Shown: positions 14,306 to 22,752 of the stretch, in pieces
Numbering within the stretch: position 1 is the first letter of the stretch
How the letters are laid out: every line of letters begins with the position of its first letter
Assembly (NCBI GenBank): GCA_947174015.1
Contig: CAMWHJ010000034.1
Span: 1 to 32,341 of the forward strand
Origin: an uncultured Lachnospiraceae bacterium
GTDB taxonomy: Bacteria; Bacillota; Clostridia; Lachnospirales; Lachnospiraceae
Length of the DNA stretch: 32,341 bases
Reading direction: 5' to 3'
Notes under the pieces: model-generated
Told to the model about the DNA's origin: nothing
Databases searched by the model: none
What the model saw: only the letters and a program-made list of their open reading frames with translations
Translations under genes and position numbers: made by a program

Positions 14306-15751
14306 ATGAAATTGAAATGGTTTGCAAACACAAAAAAGCCTTACCCCTTTGAATTTATCATAGCAGCCTTTGTTCTGCTGTTTTTTTTCCTGACCTACTT
14401 CTACACTGACATAGCCATTACCACCCGGTCAGGCATTGATTTCTGGACTTACCTTTTTGACGGACAAATCCTCAACTTCTATGAATTAAGTAAGGATATG
14501 ACCTTTTATGACACGCTGCACTGTGATGCACTGTATGATTTCACACTGTACATTGTATTTGCTGTCTGGGACTTTCCACTGTGGATTGCGGAACGTGTCT
14601 TTTCTATGGATGCTCTGCTGTCCACCCCATGTCTGTTGTGGGCAAAATCTATTATGCTGCCCTTTTTGGCAGGCTGTATCATATTTTTAAGAAAAATCGG
14701 AACTTTGCTGGGTTTTTCCAAGGAAAAATCTCTGTGGTGCCAGTTGATTTTTATCACCTCCGCCTTTGTGATTTCTCCTATTTTTGTACTATGCCAGTAT
14801 GATATTATTGGAATCTTTTTCTCCATGGTATCACTGTATTATTACCTCAAGGGAGACTTGAAAAAATTTACCATCTATATGGCAGTGGCAGTTACTATGA
14901 AAACCTTTGCATTGTTTGTATTTTTGCCCCTTTTGCTGCTGAAGGAAAAACGAATGGTTCGTGTGTGCGGCTATACGCTGGGGTGTCTGTCTGTTTTTTT
15001 AGGTACTCAGATTCTCTTTACCCTCTTAGGCACCACACCGGCAGGCTCCTTTCTCTTCGCACAGATGAATAAAATGATGATGGGTACTTTAACCACCGGA
15101 CTTGGAAATGCTTCCATTTTTATTATGATTTATCTTGCAATTCTTTTGTTTTGCTATCTTAGAAAATCAGACAGTGATTATGAGCTGCAATTACTGGCAA
15201 TTTATGTGCCCTTTGTGGTTTGGGCTATGTTTTTTGTGTTTTCGGAATCCAGCCCTTACTGGATTATTCTTGTGACACCTTATTTTGCTTTGATGGTATG
15301 TCAAAATCTTAGGTATTTTAAGGTAAATCTCTGGTTGGATATGCTGGCTGGAGCAGGTCTGATTCTGGCACAGAACTTGTTTTTCCCTTGGGTGTTCAGT
15401 TATCAGTGGCTGATGCCTCTTATGCCCTTTGCCAAGGCGATACACCCCCTTGAGAAGATGGTGCAGGAAAATAATCTGAGTATTCTTGGAAATGAAGAAA
15501 CTTTAACAACCTTCACCAACACCTTTGGACTGCCCTTATGTCTTGGGATTTTCGCTTTTGCCATGTTGGGATTGGTGGTGCTGAACTACCCTGCCAAGGC
15601 TGCTGTTGCAAAAGCTGTGGCTGAGGGCGAAGATCACTTTAAAGCAGATCCTTTGGTGGAGCGAAGTGTCATCTGGCTGCGGTTTGGAATTTCGGTGGGG
15701 GTATGTTTGATTCCGTTTTTCTTTTATTTGTTGAACTGGGTTATGGGGTAA
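14306..15751 (+). CDS. GT-C-fold membrane glycosyltransferase (GT87/mannosyltransferase-like)
   Basis: 481-aa polytopic membrane protein with about ten hydrophobic segments starting at FEFIIAAFVLLFFFLTYFYT. The first outside loop carries the acidic motif RSGIDFWTYLFDG, as expected for the catalytic Asp of GT-C enzymes that use polyprenyl-phosphate sugars. An internal helix-loop region with KGDLKKFTIYMAVAVTMKT resembles GT87-type proteins. The assignment rests on topology and the acidic loop, so the exact family is uncertain. It is the only plus-strand gene, with its own promoter and AAGGAG 11 nt before ATG, and it ends in a terminator shared with the opposing reductase gene. Separate control suggests an optional decoration step. 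The C-terminal ~40 residues after the last loop are partly charged (EGEDHFKADPLVERS) before a final membrane helix. Confidence 0.75.
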   Translation: MKLKWFANTKKPYPFEFIIAAFVLLFFFLTYFYTDIAITTRSGIDFWTYLFDGQILNFYELSKDMTFYDTLHCDALYDFTLYIVFAVWDFPLWIAERVFSMDALLSTPCLLWAKSIMLPFLAGCIIFLRKIGTLLGFSKEKSLWCQLIFITSAFVISPIFVLCQYDIIGIFFSMVSLYYYLKGDLKKFTIYMAVAVTMKTFALFVFLPLLLLKEKRMVRVCGYTLGCLSVFLGTQILFTLLGTTPAGSFLFAQMNKMMMGTLTTGLGNASIFIMIYLAILLFCYLRKSDSDYELQLLAIYVPFVVWAMFFVFSESSPYWIILVTPYFALMVCQNLRYFKVNLWLDMLAGAGLILAQNLFFPWVFSYQWLMPLMPFAKAIHPLEKMVQENNLSILGNEETLTTFTNTFGLPLCLGIFAFAMLGLVVLNYPAKAAVAKAVAEGEDHFKADPLVERSVIWLRFGISVGVCLIPFFFYLLNWVMG

Positions 15752-15766
15752 AGTATTGCTCATGAT

Positions 15767-15806
15767 AAAAGAGCTGACAACTCACATATGAGTTCCCAGC
15801 TCTTTT
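15767..15806. terminator. Bidirectional intrinsic terminator
   Basis: AAAAGAGCTG (15767-15776) and CAGCTCTTTT (15797-15806) form a perfect stem, extended inside by AACTC/GAGTT, with A-runs and T-runs on both sides. It lies 16 nt after the plus-strand GT-C stop codon and between convergent genes, so it can end transcription from both directions. Confidence 0.85.
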
Positions 15807-15903
15807 CCCAGTACATGTACTTATGTGCTACCTGCTTTATGCTGTAAACAGTATAATTTATACATATTTATAAAATAAATTCGTAAACTACCACTCCATT
15901 TAT

Positions 15904-16806
15904 TTACTGGTTTTTACTAGTCAGCACCCACTGTTCAAACTTCATAGGATAAGCAATACCTGCCTTGCTGTCTAATTTTTCCGAATCAAATACTGTATCC
16001 CCGGATTCGATTTTCAAGGCTGTTTCCGGCCATTCCACATAGGAAACCCCCACCTGATAATATTCTCCAATAAGCTTTGCCATTTCCCTTAAGCTGTAAT
16101 CCTCTCCACCAATATTATAGACATCATTTTCCAAGCTGTCTGATTCTGCCCCCTCGATCAATGCATGGCACAAATCCCCCATATAGGTCAGGGTTCTACG
16201 CTGACTGCCATCACCATAGAGAGTAATGTCCTGTCCCTGTTCTGCCTTGCTTAAGAAAAACTCTGCGGTTCCGTAAGATTTTGCCCCCGGAATCATCGTT
16301 CCATATGGAATGCAGATTCGGAAAATGCGATAAGATAAACCATAGACATTTTCATACATTTTCAGGTATTGCTCACAGCTAAATTTATTGGCAGCATAGA
16401 CCGTCTTAAATTCCTTTTCTGCATCCTCTTTCAGCTTTCCCGGCTTTCCTTTGTATACAAGCCTTGTGGATGGAAAGATAATTCTTGCTTTGGAATTTTG
16501 GATTCTGCATGCATTTAGAACATTCAGCAAAGCCCTTTCATTTACGTCAATAAAATTATCGTATTCCTCAAAGCCCTGCACGCTGCCGGTTCTGCCCACA
16601 AATAAATAGAGAATCCGGCAGTCAAAGGATACTTTTTCTACTGCTGCTTTATCTAAGATATCCAGTTTCTTATAATTATCATAGCCATCTTTATGACTTT
16701 CTTCTCTATCATAAAGAAACAGCTCATATTTATCCGGTGTCTCATTCAGTACCTGAATCATATTTCTTGCAATATAACTGTTGGCTCCTAAAATTACTAT
16801 TTTCAT
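15904..16806 (-). CDS. NAD-dependent epimerase/dehydratase (SDR), probable 4-ketoreductase
   Basis: Extended short-chain dehydrogenase, 300 aa from ATG at 16806. Seen: N-terminal IVILGANSYIA (nucleotide loop with an unusual GxxSxxA in place of GxxGxxG), the active-site FPST (112-114), catalytic Y137-x3-K141 in VYAANKF, RICIPYG and a C-terminal YNIGGEDYS. A TTG at 16818 would add four residues; AAGGAG sits 13 nt before the ATG and only 1 nt before the TTG, so the ATG is preferred. It is the last gene of a three-gene cassette with a Gfo/Idh/MocA reductase and an NDP-hexose 2,3-dehydratase, which implies reduction of the 4-keto group of a dTDP-2,6-dideoxy sugar. An epimerase role is the alternative. 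Confidence 0.83.
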   Translation of the reverse strand: MKIVILGANSYIARNMIQVLNETPDKYELFLYDREESHKDGYDNYKKLDILDKAAVEKVSFDCRILYLFVGRTGSVQGFEEYDNFIDVNERALLNVLNACRIQNSKARIIFPSTRLVYKGKPGKLKEDAEKEFKTVYAANKFSCEQYLKMYENVYGLSYRIFRICIPYGTMIPGAKSYGTAEFFLSKAEQGQDITLYGDGSQRRTLTYMGDLCHALIEGAESDSLENDVYNIGGEDYSLREMAKLIGEYYQVGVSYVEWPETALKIESGDTVFDSEKLDSKAGIAYPMKFEQWVLTSKNQ

Positions 16807-16897
16807 CTGATACACCAAACTCCTTTTCTATCTATTCTTTTCCCCATATTAGGCACTCATTTTCAAAACGTATTTTTTAGAATCCATCCTCTGCCAA

Positions 16898-17917
16898 TTA
16901 CGACAAATCCATAAATGATTGTAACCGCTCCGCCTGCTTTCTGATATCCTCATAATTATCTTTCCGCACATGTTCCTGTTCCACACAGGCTCCAAAATGC
17001 TCCAGCGATTTTTTAAAAGTATCATCCACTGGCAATTCCTTCACCACTTCACCCTCATTTGTTTTTATGCTCATGGTAGGCACAAAACCTGCCGGAGCAG
17101 TAAGCACCCGTCCTGAATACAGGCATCCCTTACTTCCCCAGACTTCTAAATCACACTTATAAGCATTGTCCATGCCAAAGGATATCTGAGCAGTGATGCC
17201 CTTTTCATTCTCCATCACTGCACTGCCGAACAGATCCACATCAAATTCTTCTGTATAGTTTCGCTTTGCATATACCACCCGGGCACTGTCTCCCAAAATC
17301 AGGGCACCATATTTTAAAGTGTAGCCACCGTTATCTAAGATAGAGCCGCCCCCCAGTGATTTGTTGTAGCGAAAATCATTGGCAGCTCTTCTTGGAAATC
17401 CAAAAGAAATTCTATACAGACGTACCTCACCAATACTTCCACTTTGAATCTCCTGCTGAATGGCCTTTAACTGGTCATGATATACAAACATATAATTTTC
17501 ATGGACTGCCAGCCCCTTTTCTTCTGCCATGGCAAGCAGCTCATTGGCATGCTTCCAATTGGTAGCAAAAGGTTTTTCCAAGAACACATGCTTCTGATAA
17601 GATAAGGCCTTTTTGCCCCAGCGGTAATGAAGGGCAGGGGGCAAGGGCAGATAAACCGCATCTATTTTATCCGAGGCAAGCATGGTCTCATAGCCATCAA
17701 AAATCTCACCGCCATAATTTTTCTGAAATTCCTCTGCCTTTTTATACTCCGCCTCTAAAAGTTCTTTCACCTGTGATTCTTCTGTTTCCTCAGCAAACCA
17801 CTCCTCCTTTGAAGCAACTGCCACCCCTGCATAAGTAAAGTTTTCTGCCAGATCCAATGATGGCAAAAATCTGCGGAACGCAATTTCTGAGGGACATAAA
17901 ATACCGATTCGAATCAT
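16898..17917 (-). CDS. Gfo/Idh/MocA oxidoreductase, probable NDP-sugar 3-ketoreductase
   Basis: 339-aa NAD(P)-dependent oxidoreductase. Rossmann start IRIGILCPSEIAFRRFLPSL, then IDAVYLPLPPALHY and the catalytic EKPFATN with K115; the second domain carries RRAANDFRYNKSLGGGSILD and IRKQAERLQSFM. In antibiotic pathways, partners of 2,3-dehydratases such as SpnN are Gfo/Idh/MocA proteins that reduce the 3-keto group of dTDP-3,4-diketo-2,6-dideoxyglucose. Here it starts 1 nt after the 2,3-dehydratase stop (GGAGG 6 nt before the ATG, inside the dehydratase frame), so the pairing is strong. Stereochemistry cannot be read from sequence. Confidence 0.86.
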   Translation of the reverse strand: MIRIGILCPSEIAFRRFLPSLDLAENFTYAGVAVASKEEWFAEETEESQVKELLEAEYKKAEEFQKNYGGEIFDGYETMLASDKIDAVYLPLPPALHYRWGKKALSYQKHVFLEKPFATNWKHANELLAMAEEKGLAVHENYMFVYHDQLKAIQQEIQSGSIGEVRLYRISFGFPRRAANDFRYNKSLGGGSILDNGGYTLKYGALILGDSARVVYAKRNYTEEFDVDLFGSAVMENEKGITAQISFGMDNAYKCDLEVWGSKGCLYSGRVLTAPAGFVPTMSIKTNEGEVVKELPVDDTFKKSLEHFGACVEQEHVRKDNYEDIRKQAERLQSFMDLS

Positions 17918-17918
17918 A

Positions 17919-19310
17919 CTATACCTCCAATAATGATAATAAATTTCTAAGTTGTATATTTAAACAATTATTTACCTGTATGAGATAATTCAAGGTACTG
18001 TAATTTACCCAGAAATAACCTGTGGGCAGCTCCCTAAGTTCTTCTTTTTCCACCTCTACGATCAGGTTGCGGTTCTGCTCATGATAAAATCTGCCTCCCT
18101 CCTCAGAAAGCATCACATCCAAAAGCACACCCTTTTTCTGCTCCAGTGCTCTATGAAATATCTGTTCCACAATATTTGGCTTCTTTCCTGCCTCGATGGG
18201 CTCCTGCTGTATACTTGGAGAAAGCTCGATTTTGTCAAAGGACCCAATCTCCGGCTTGGCATGTACTAAAAATTTCCGTATGCCATGTTCCACACAGGTA
18301 AAAAGCCCAAAAGTAGCCTGACCCATAGCTTGAAACAGTGGCTGTGTCCATTCCTGCACCTCACGCCCGGAAATGGCAATATCATAAAACCGTACCCGGA
18401 AATTAGCATCTTTTTTACAAGTGACACCATCATCATCCACCTGCCAGTCCACCAGTTCATTTAAGGGCACTGGTTTCACTTTTACCTCATGAAACATTTT
18501 GTAATTATTGATATATTGATATATTTTTGACAAATCCTCCGCCATTTCACTTTCAAAGGCAGAATAATACAGTGCCTTATCCAAAAAGTATTCCTTAATT
18601 TCTGACAACTCCTCTGGAGTATAGCGGCTGGTCACCAGCGGGATTCCCGACAGCACAGTTCTTGTATCCATATTTACCAGATTATCAATTTTCATCAATT
18701 CCTTAATCTGTCCCAAAGTCATCCACTTATAGTTGGCAAATACGGGAATCTCATCTGTGATCACCATAATCATGTTCCGGTTCCTTTTCTTGTAAAAACG
18801 GGCAGACTGTTCCGACTGGATCTGATCGTAGATTACCTGATATTTGCCGGAATTTTCAAAATATTCAAAATAGGTTGGCAGCTTTCCTCCATGAGCTCTG
18901 GTAAAGTTGCTTTTGGTTGCCTGAATCGTGGGGGAAATCTGTACACAGTTTACGTTGCCCGGCTCAATCTTTGCCTGCATAAGAAAATTCAACTCTCCTT
19001 GAATTTCCTTACAGATAATTCCCAAATAGCCAATTTCCGGCTGAATAATCATAGGCTGCTCACAGACAAATTTATCATCTACAAAGTTTCTCATTCCCTT
19101 GATGGAGAAAAAGCTTCGCTTGCGGTTTAGTATTTCTCCGTTGTAGTCATCATAAAACCAAAAGGTACTGTCAGAGATCTTACATTCCTTGATATCCACA
19201 AAGGTTTCCTTATTTAACTTCTCTATCCACTCTTTCACTTCTTTTGTGGTATTTACATTTCCATCCTTGTTTCTCCAGGAACGAAGGATGCTTTTTACAA
19301 TTTCTTTCAT
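17919..19310 (-). CDS. NDP-hexose 2,3-dehydratase (EvaA/TylX3/SpnO family)
   Basis: 463-aa protein built from two related halves (~45-215 and ~265-460), as in EvaA. The first half has QPEIGYLGIIC, MQAKIEPGNVN and the signature SPTIQATKSNFTRAHGGK at 126-143; the second repeats this as VHAKPEIGSFDKIELSPSIQ. Both halves end in RFYxxxNRN motifs and a WxxLxQI-like or NYLIQ segment. The family removes the 2-hydroxyl of dTDP-4-keto-6-deoxyglucose to give the 3,4-diketo-2,6-dideoxy intermediate, the first committed step to 2,6-dideoxyhexoses. Such genes are best known from antibiotic producers, so their presence in a surface-glycan locus is notable. Start ATG with AAGGAAACAGGT upstream; it follows the GtrB-like gene after a palindromic half element. 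Confidence 0.92.
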   Translation of the reverse strand: MKEIVKSILRSWRNKDGNVNTTKEVKEWIEKLNKETFVDIKECKISDSTFWFYDDYNGEILNRKRSFFSIKGMRNFVDDKFVCEQPMIIQPEIGYLGIICKEIQGELNFLMQAKIEPGNVNCVQISPTIQATKSNFTRAHGGKLPTYFEYFENSGKYQVIYDQIQSEQSARFYKKRNRNMIMVITDEIPVFANYKWMTLGQIKELMKIDNLVNMDTRTVLSGIPLVTSRYTPEELSEIKEYFLDKALYYSAFESEMAEDLSKIYQYINNYKMFHEVKVKPVPLNELVDWQVDDDGVTCKKDANFRVRFYDIAISGREVQEWTQPLFQAMGQATFGLFTCVEHGIRKFLVHAKPEIGSFDKIELSPSIQQEPIEAGKKPNIVEQIFHRALEQKKGVLLDVMLSEEGGRFYHEQNRNLIVEVEKEELRELPTGYFWVNYSTLNYLIQVNNCLNIQLRNLLSLLEV

Positions 19311-19336
19311 ACCTGTTTCCTTTATTTTTCACAAAC

Positions 19337-19376
19337 GTGACTATTCAGTATCTTCATGGTTACAAGCAACTGTTAC
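19337..19376. repeat. Left-half palindromic element after the GtrB-like gene
   Basis: GTGACTAT-TCAGTATCTTC-ATGGTTAC (19337-19363) is a diverged copy of the left hairpin of the full element at 9092-9118, followed by AAGCAACTGTTAC. It runs up to and includes part of the minus-strand stop codon of the GtrB-like gene (19373-19375). Its two stem substitutions are G.U pairs on the plus strand but mismatches on the minus strand. Confidence 0.6.
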
Positions 19377-20350
19377 TCACAAACTTCTTTCTCTTCACAA
19401 ACCATGTCCTGATTGGTTAGATTCAACTGTTCTCCTATCACAAACTGAGGTGAGGCATTGATACAGATATAGATACGTCCCACATACTCCCCAATCAGTC
19501 CCAGCATTACCATCAGCATACCTCCAATGAACAAAAGCACTGCCATCAAAGAACTATAACCCGGCACTAAATCCGGCTGCATTAGCTTTTTCACAATGGT
19601 AAAAATAATAAACAGCACGCCGATTGCTGAAGTCACTGCCCCTACGCAGGTGGCAAAACGCAAAGGTTTCACAGAAAAGGCCGTAAATCCATTCATCCAC
19701 AGGTTTAAAAGCTTTGTCAGGGTATAACCGGATTTTCCCTCGGCACGTTCCTTATGGTTGATTTCCACATTCACAATATTCTTGGTGGTACGCAGCACCA
19801 AGCCCCAAATATAGGGATAGGGATTCTGATACTTGGTAATCTCCGCTATAACATATCGTTTTGCCACAAAGTAGCTGGTTAAATGCACATTCTTTGGCTT
19901 CTCTATCATCATTTCCAGCATCTTGTTATTAACAACAGTGCCAAATTTGCGGAACAGATTGTCCTTTCGCTCACTGTAATATCCATATGCCACATCATAG
20001 CCTTCTTTTACCTTGTCCACCAGCTTGAACACCTCCTCTGCGGGAGTCTGCCCATCATCATCTAAAGTTGCCACATAATCGCCTGTCACATAGCTGTAAC
20101 CTGCCATCAGAGCAGAATGCTGCCCAAAGTTTTTTGCCAGACGAATTGCCCGGATATGACCATCCTTTTTGCAAAGTCTGGTGATCACCTGCCATACATT
20201 GTCTGGAGAACAATCGTTGACCAGTATAATCTCATAATCATATTCTCTGTGGGTACTCATTACCTGTTTGATTTGATTTGTTACGTCCTCAATGGTGTGT
20301 TCTGAACCATAACAAGGTATCACAAAGGATAGTTTTTCCATTCCATTCAT
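19373..20350 (-). CDS. GtrB-like polyprenyl-phosphate glycosyltransferase (GT2)
   Basis: 325-aa membrane-bound GT2 that transfers a sugar from a nucleotide donor to undecaprenyl phosphate on the inner face. Seen: LSFVIPCYGSEHTI, ILVNDCSPDN (42-51), RLAKNFGQHSALMAGYSY (70-87), the DDDGQTP metal motif (97-103), and two membrane helices near 237-260 and 270-297 with LGLIGEYVGRIY, typical of GtrB/ArnC relatives. It feeds a GT-C enzyme; three lie in the window. Possible starts are ATG at 20350 (AGGA 7 nt upstream) or 20341 (AGAGG 9 nt upstream). Last residues are acidic (EEKEVCE). Confidence 0.92.
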   Translation of the reverse strand: MNGMEKLSFVIPCYGSEHTIEDVTNQIKQVMSTHREYDYEIILVNDCSPDNVWQVITRLCKKDGHIRAIRLAKNFGQHSALMAGYSYVTGDYVATLDDDGQTPAEEVFKLVDKVKEGYDVAYGYYSERKDNLFRKFGTVVNNKMLEMMIEKPKNVHLTSYFVAKRYVIAEITKYQNPYPYIWGLVLRTTKNIVNVEINHKERAEGKSGYTLTKLLNLWMNGFTAFSVKPLRFATCVGAVTSAIGVLFIIFTIVKKLMQPDLVPGYSSLMAVLLFIGGMLMVMLGLIGEYVGRIYICINASPQFVIGEQLNLTNQDMVCEEKEVCE

Positions 20351-20402
20351 CCTCTCATCCTAATTATCTCTTTCCCTGTTGAATTATCTGTAAACATATT
20401 TT

Positions 20403-20468
20403 GTAACTGTTCAGAACCAACCTCGAAAACACTGCGTGTTTTCCTGGTGTTTGGCTCTGAACAATTAC
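20403..20468. repeat. 66-bp MITE-like palindrome
   Basis: Ends GTAACTGTTCAGAACCAA (20403-20420) and the complement of GTAATTGTTCAGAGCCAA (20451-20468) are inverted repeats (16 of 18 match); inside is a perfect GAAAACAC/GTGTTTTC stem (20425-20443) with loop TGC. It begins 6 nt after the stop codon of the acyltransferase gene and fills most of the gap before the GtrB-like gene. Both mismatches are G.U pairs in the minus-strand transcript. It shares its ends with the elements at 9092-9224 and 32291-32339. Confidence 0.8.
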
Positions 20469-20474
20469 TATATT

Positions 20475-21512
20475 TTATTTTTCTTGCCCAATGTTTTTGT
20501 ACTTCTTCTGCATCCATCCGTTCCCCAGTCCCACACCAATGGGAAGAACCAGTCCTGCCAAAACCGTCATCATCTGTGTCATGGGCTGTGAAGCATCTAT
20601 CCCCACCATCCCAAAGAAAGTCTGTGCCATGGCAAAGACAAACAAATGCAGGCAGAGAATATCCAAGGTATTCTCTCCTATTATCATAAGGACTTTTCCC
20701 AAAAAATGCAAATACCTTTCGATGTAATAGGATACCATAATGCACAAAAAGGTACCCAGTCCGGAAGAAAGCAAAAAAAGTGCCACACTTACCCCATAAT
20801 CTCCCACGGAAATATTTCCTGCGCCATTAAAGGTCACCAGCAGATAAAACGTCAGCAAAATCATGGGCAAAATCCATAGTTTTTTTCTGGTTACTGCTAT
20901 ATAGTCTATTTGATTCAATCTCTCTCCTGCAAATAACAAAGGCTGCATCAACAACCCGGTATCTATACTCCAAGGCAGAAGCACCGGGCTTACATAGTGA
21001 AGTACCAGCCCTGCCGCCATACACATTAGCACACCATAGCCCCTTTTCTCTCCCAAAGTCCGGTACAGTCCATAATAAATACAAAGCCCCACAAACAGTG
21101 ATGGTAAAAACCACATGGGTGCATTCATAATTTCCATGAGATAAAGCTTTTCTTCCCTGTGAAAAAACAGATAATTTCTGGCATAGACACACCCCAGCAG
21201 CTTATAAATCAATTCTCTCACCGTCAAATTACCCGCCAACCCTGTCCGCAAAGAAAACCACAGCAAATAAAACAGACTATATCCCAAGTAAGGCAGAACT
21301 AACCTCTTTGCCTTTTTCTTTACAAAGTCCCTGGCACTTTCCTGCTCTTTCACCCGAAAGGTCATACCTGCCAAAAAGAAAAATTCCGACACATAAAAAG
21401 CACCAAAATATCGGTTTGCTCCTGCCAACCCCAAACCGATATGATTGATTAATACAATGATAATGCCAAAAGCTTTGGCAATATCTAAATATCCCTTTCG
21501 TGCCTTATTCAT
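20475..21512 (-). CDS. AT3 membrane acyltransferase
   Basis: 345-aa polytopic membrane protein, acyltransferase family 3. From ATG at 21512: GYLDIAKAFGIIIVLINH with conserved H24, then EFFFLAGMTFR, about ten hydrophobic segments, and ENTLDILCLHLFVF near the end. The frame stays open 54 codons further upstream, but that part lies inside the preceding acyltransferase gene and lacks homology; GGAG 9 nt before 21512 fixes the start. It overlaps the preceding gene by the 8 nt ATGAATAA, the same overlap seen one junction earlier. Probably O-acylates the glycan on the outer face or delivers acyl groups across the membrane. Confidence 0.9.
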   Translation of the reverse strand: MNKARKGYLDIAKAFGIIIVLINHIGLGLAGANRYFGAFYVSEFFFLAGMTFRVKEQESARDFVKKKAKRLVLPYLGYSLFYLLWFSLRTGLAGNLTVRELIYKLLGCVYARNYLFFHREEKLYLMEIMNAPMWFLPSLFVGLCIYYGLYRTLGEKRGYGVLMCMAAGLVLHYVSPVLLPWSIDTGLLMQPLLFAGERLNQIDYIAVTRKKLWILPMILLTFYLLVTFNGAGNISVGDYGVSVALFLLSSGLGTFLCIMVSYYIERYLHFLGKVLMIIGENTLDILCLHLFVFAMAQTFFGMVGIDASQPMTQMMTVLAGLVLPIGVGLGNGWMQKKYKNIGQEK

Positions 21513-22752
21513 TCTTTTTCTCTCCTGCTCCTTCTGTCCCCATCCGGCTCGCCGCTGTCTCAGTAACCGTTTTCTTTTCACAAGGTTTCTGCCCAATAAA
21601 AAAAGCTTTCTGTACCACCAGATTGGCAAGCTCCATTCCCCATTCTTCCACCGTCTTTGACAGAAACACGGCAAACAGCAAAATGAATATCATGGTAATC
21701 AAAAAATTGAACAGCACCAGCTTGTAATAAGGCATAGTTCCCTGATAGCAAACCATAATATAGCTTGACAGACTCATCATAATAGGCCAATGCAAAAGAT
21801 ACAAGCCAAAACAATATTTTCCCAGAAAAGCAAAGAACCCCATTTCAAAAAATTTCTGAAGTATTTCACAGTTTAAAATTGCAATAAACAATAAGGTGGC
21901 ACCAATAAAGTGGTACACTGTCACCGTGTCGATCCACGGATTCAGATTAAAATATCGATATATGGTAATACTGGGATCCGTCCCCGAAGGATAAGTGGAA
22001 AAAACTAATCCCACCAGCACGGTAAGAGCTATCATCCATTTCTTACTCTGATATTTCTTTATAACGTCATATTCCCCCTGCATCAAATCACATAGAGCCA
22101 TTCCCACCACAAAATGGGAATAATTGGATTCCCGAAACAGTACCAAAAACAGCACATATAGTACAAAACGCACTTTCTCTTTGCCAAACAGTGCCAGAAA
22201 AGCAAACACCAACAAGGAACCCATCATTTCATAGGTCATAGTCCATAATGGTCCCACATATTCTGCTGAATTGCCAAAAAAGTTACCAAAAAAGGCCTCC
22301 TTCAGCATTCCAAAGAAGTTGGGTTCAAAATTGTTAAAGGCTGCCAGCCAGTCATAGCTTTTGCAGACCATAGCTGCCTGCTGATGATACAGTAAGCCAA
22401 GTTTCATCAGCAGATAGGTCAGCACATTCACCGCCACCACCGGCAGCACCAGGCGAAAATACCGCTTAATGGCACCCTTTCTCAGATAGTTTTCATCCTT
22501 AGTGCGAAAAAAGCCATAACTTAGTACAAAACCACTGGTGATAAAAAATACCCTGACACCAAAGTTTCCATTGTAAAAAATATTCAGCGGCGTGGTGCCA
22601 ATCCAAGTCTCAAACCAACCACCGGTCAACTGCCGCTCTGGTAAAGAAGTCACCCACACATTACAGAATGCTGAGATAAAGTGAGACAACAACACACACA
22701 GACAGGCAAAACCCTTATAACCTTCAATATATTCCAATCTTTTCTTATTCAT
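21505..22752 (-). CDS. AT3 membrane acyltransferase (OatA-like membrane part)
   Basis: 415-aa acyltransferase family 3 protein. Seen: YIEGYKGFACLCVLLSH with conserved H24, NGNFGVRVFFITSGFVLSYG, RLVLPVVAVN, and YCFGLYLLHWPIMM, all typical of bacterial O-acetylases of the OatA/Oac type; there is no C-terminal SGNH domain. Instead the last 25 residues are Lys/Glu-rich. The ATG has AAGGAG 8 nt upstream and overlaps the SGNH gene stop by ATGAATAA. Because the SGNH protein is encoded immediately upstream, that protein could serve this enzyme as well as the MBOAT. Substrate unknown. Confidence 0.92.
   Translation of the reverse strand: MNKKRLEYIEGYKGFACLCVLLSHFISAFCNVWVTSLPERQLTGGWFETWIGTTPLNIFYNGNFGVRVFFITSGFVLSYGFFRTKDENYLRKGAIKRYFRLVLPVVAVNVLTYLLMKLGLLYHQQAAMVCKSYDWLAAFNNFEPNFFGMLKEAFFGNFFGNSAEYVGPLWTMTYEMMGSLLVFAFLALFGKEKVRFVLYVLFLVLFRESNYSHFVVGMALCDLMQGEYDVIKKYQSKKWMIALTVLVGLVFSTYPSGTDPSITIYRYFNLNPWIDTVTVYHFIGATLLFIAILNCEILQKFFEMGFFAFLGKYCFGLYLLHWPIMMSLSSYIMVCYQGTMPYYKLVLFNFLITMIFILLFAVFLSKTVEEWGMELANLVVQKAFFIGQKPCEKKTVTETAASRMGTEGAGEKKNE

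Noticed and set aside
20347-20745. 132-codon minus-strand frame reading across the acyltransferase end and the palindrome
   Set aside because: Out of frame with the supported AT3 gene, overlapping it and the repeat, with no motif.
21513-21674. 54-codon upstream extension of the second AT3 gene
   Set aside because: It lies wholly inside the preceding AT3 gene in another frame; the ATG at 21512 has a good ribosome site and the family start.
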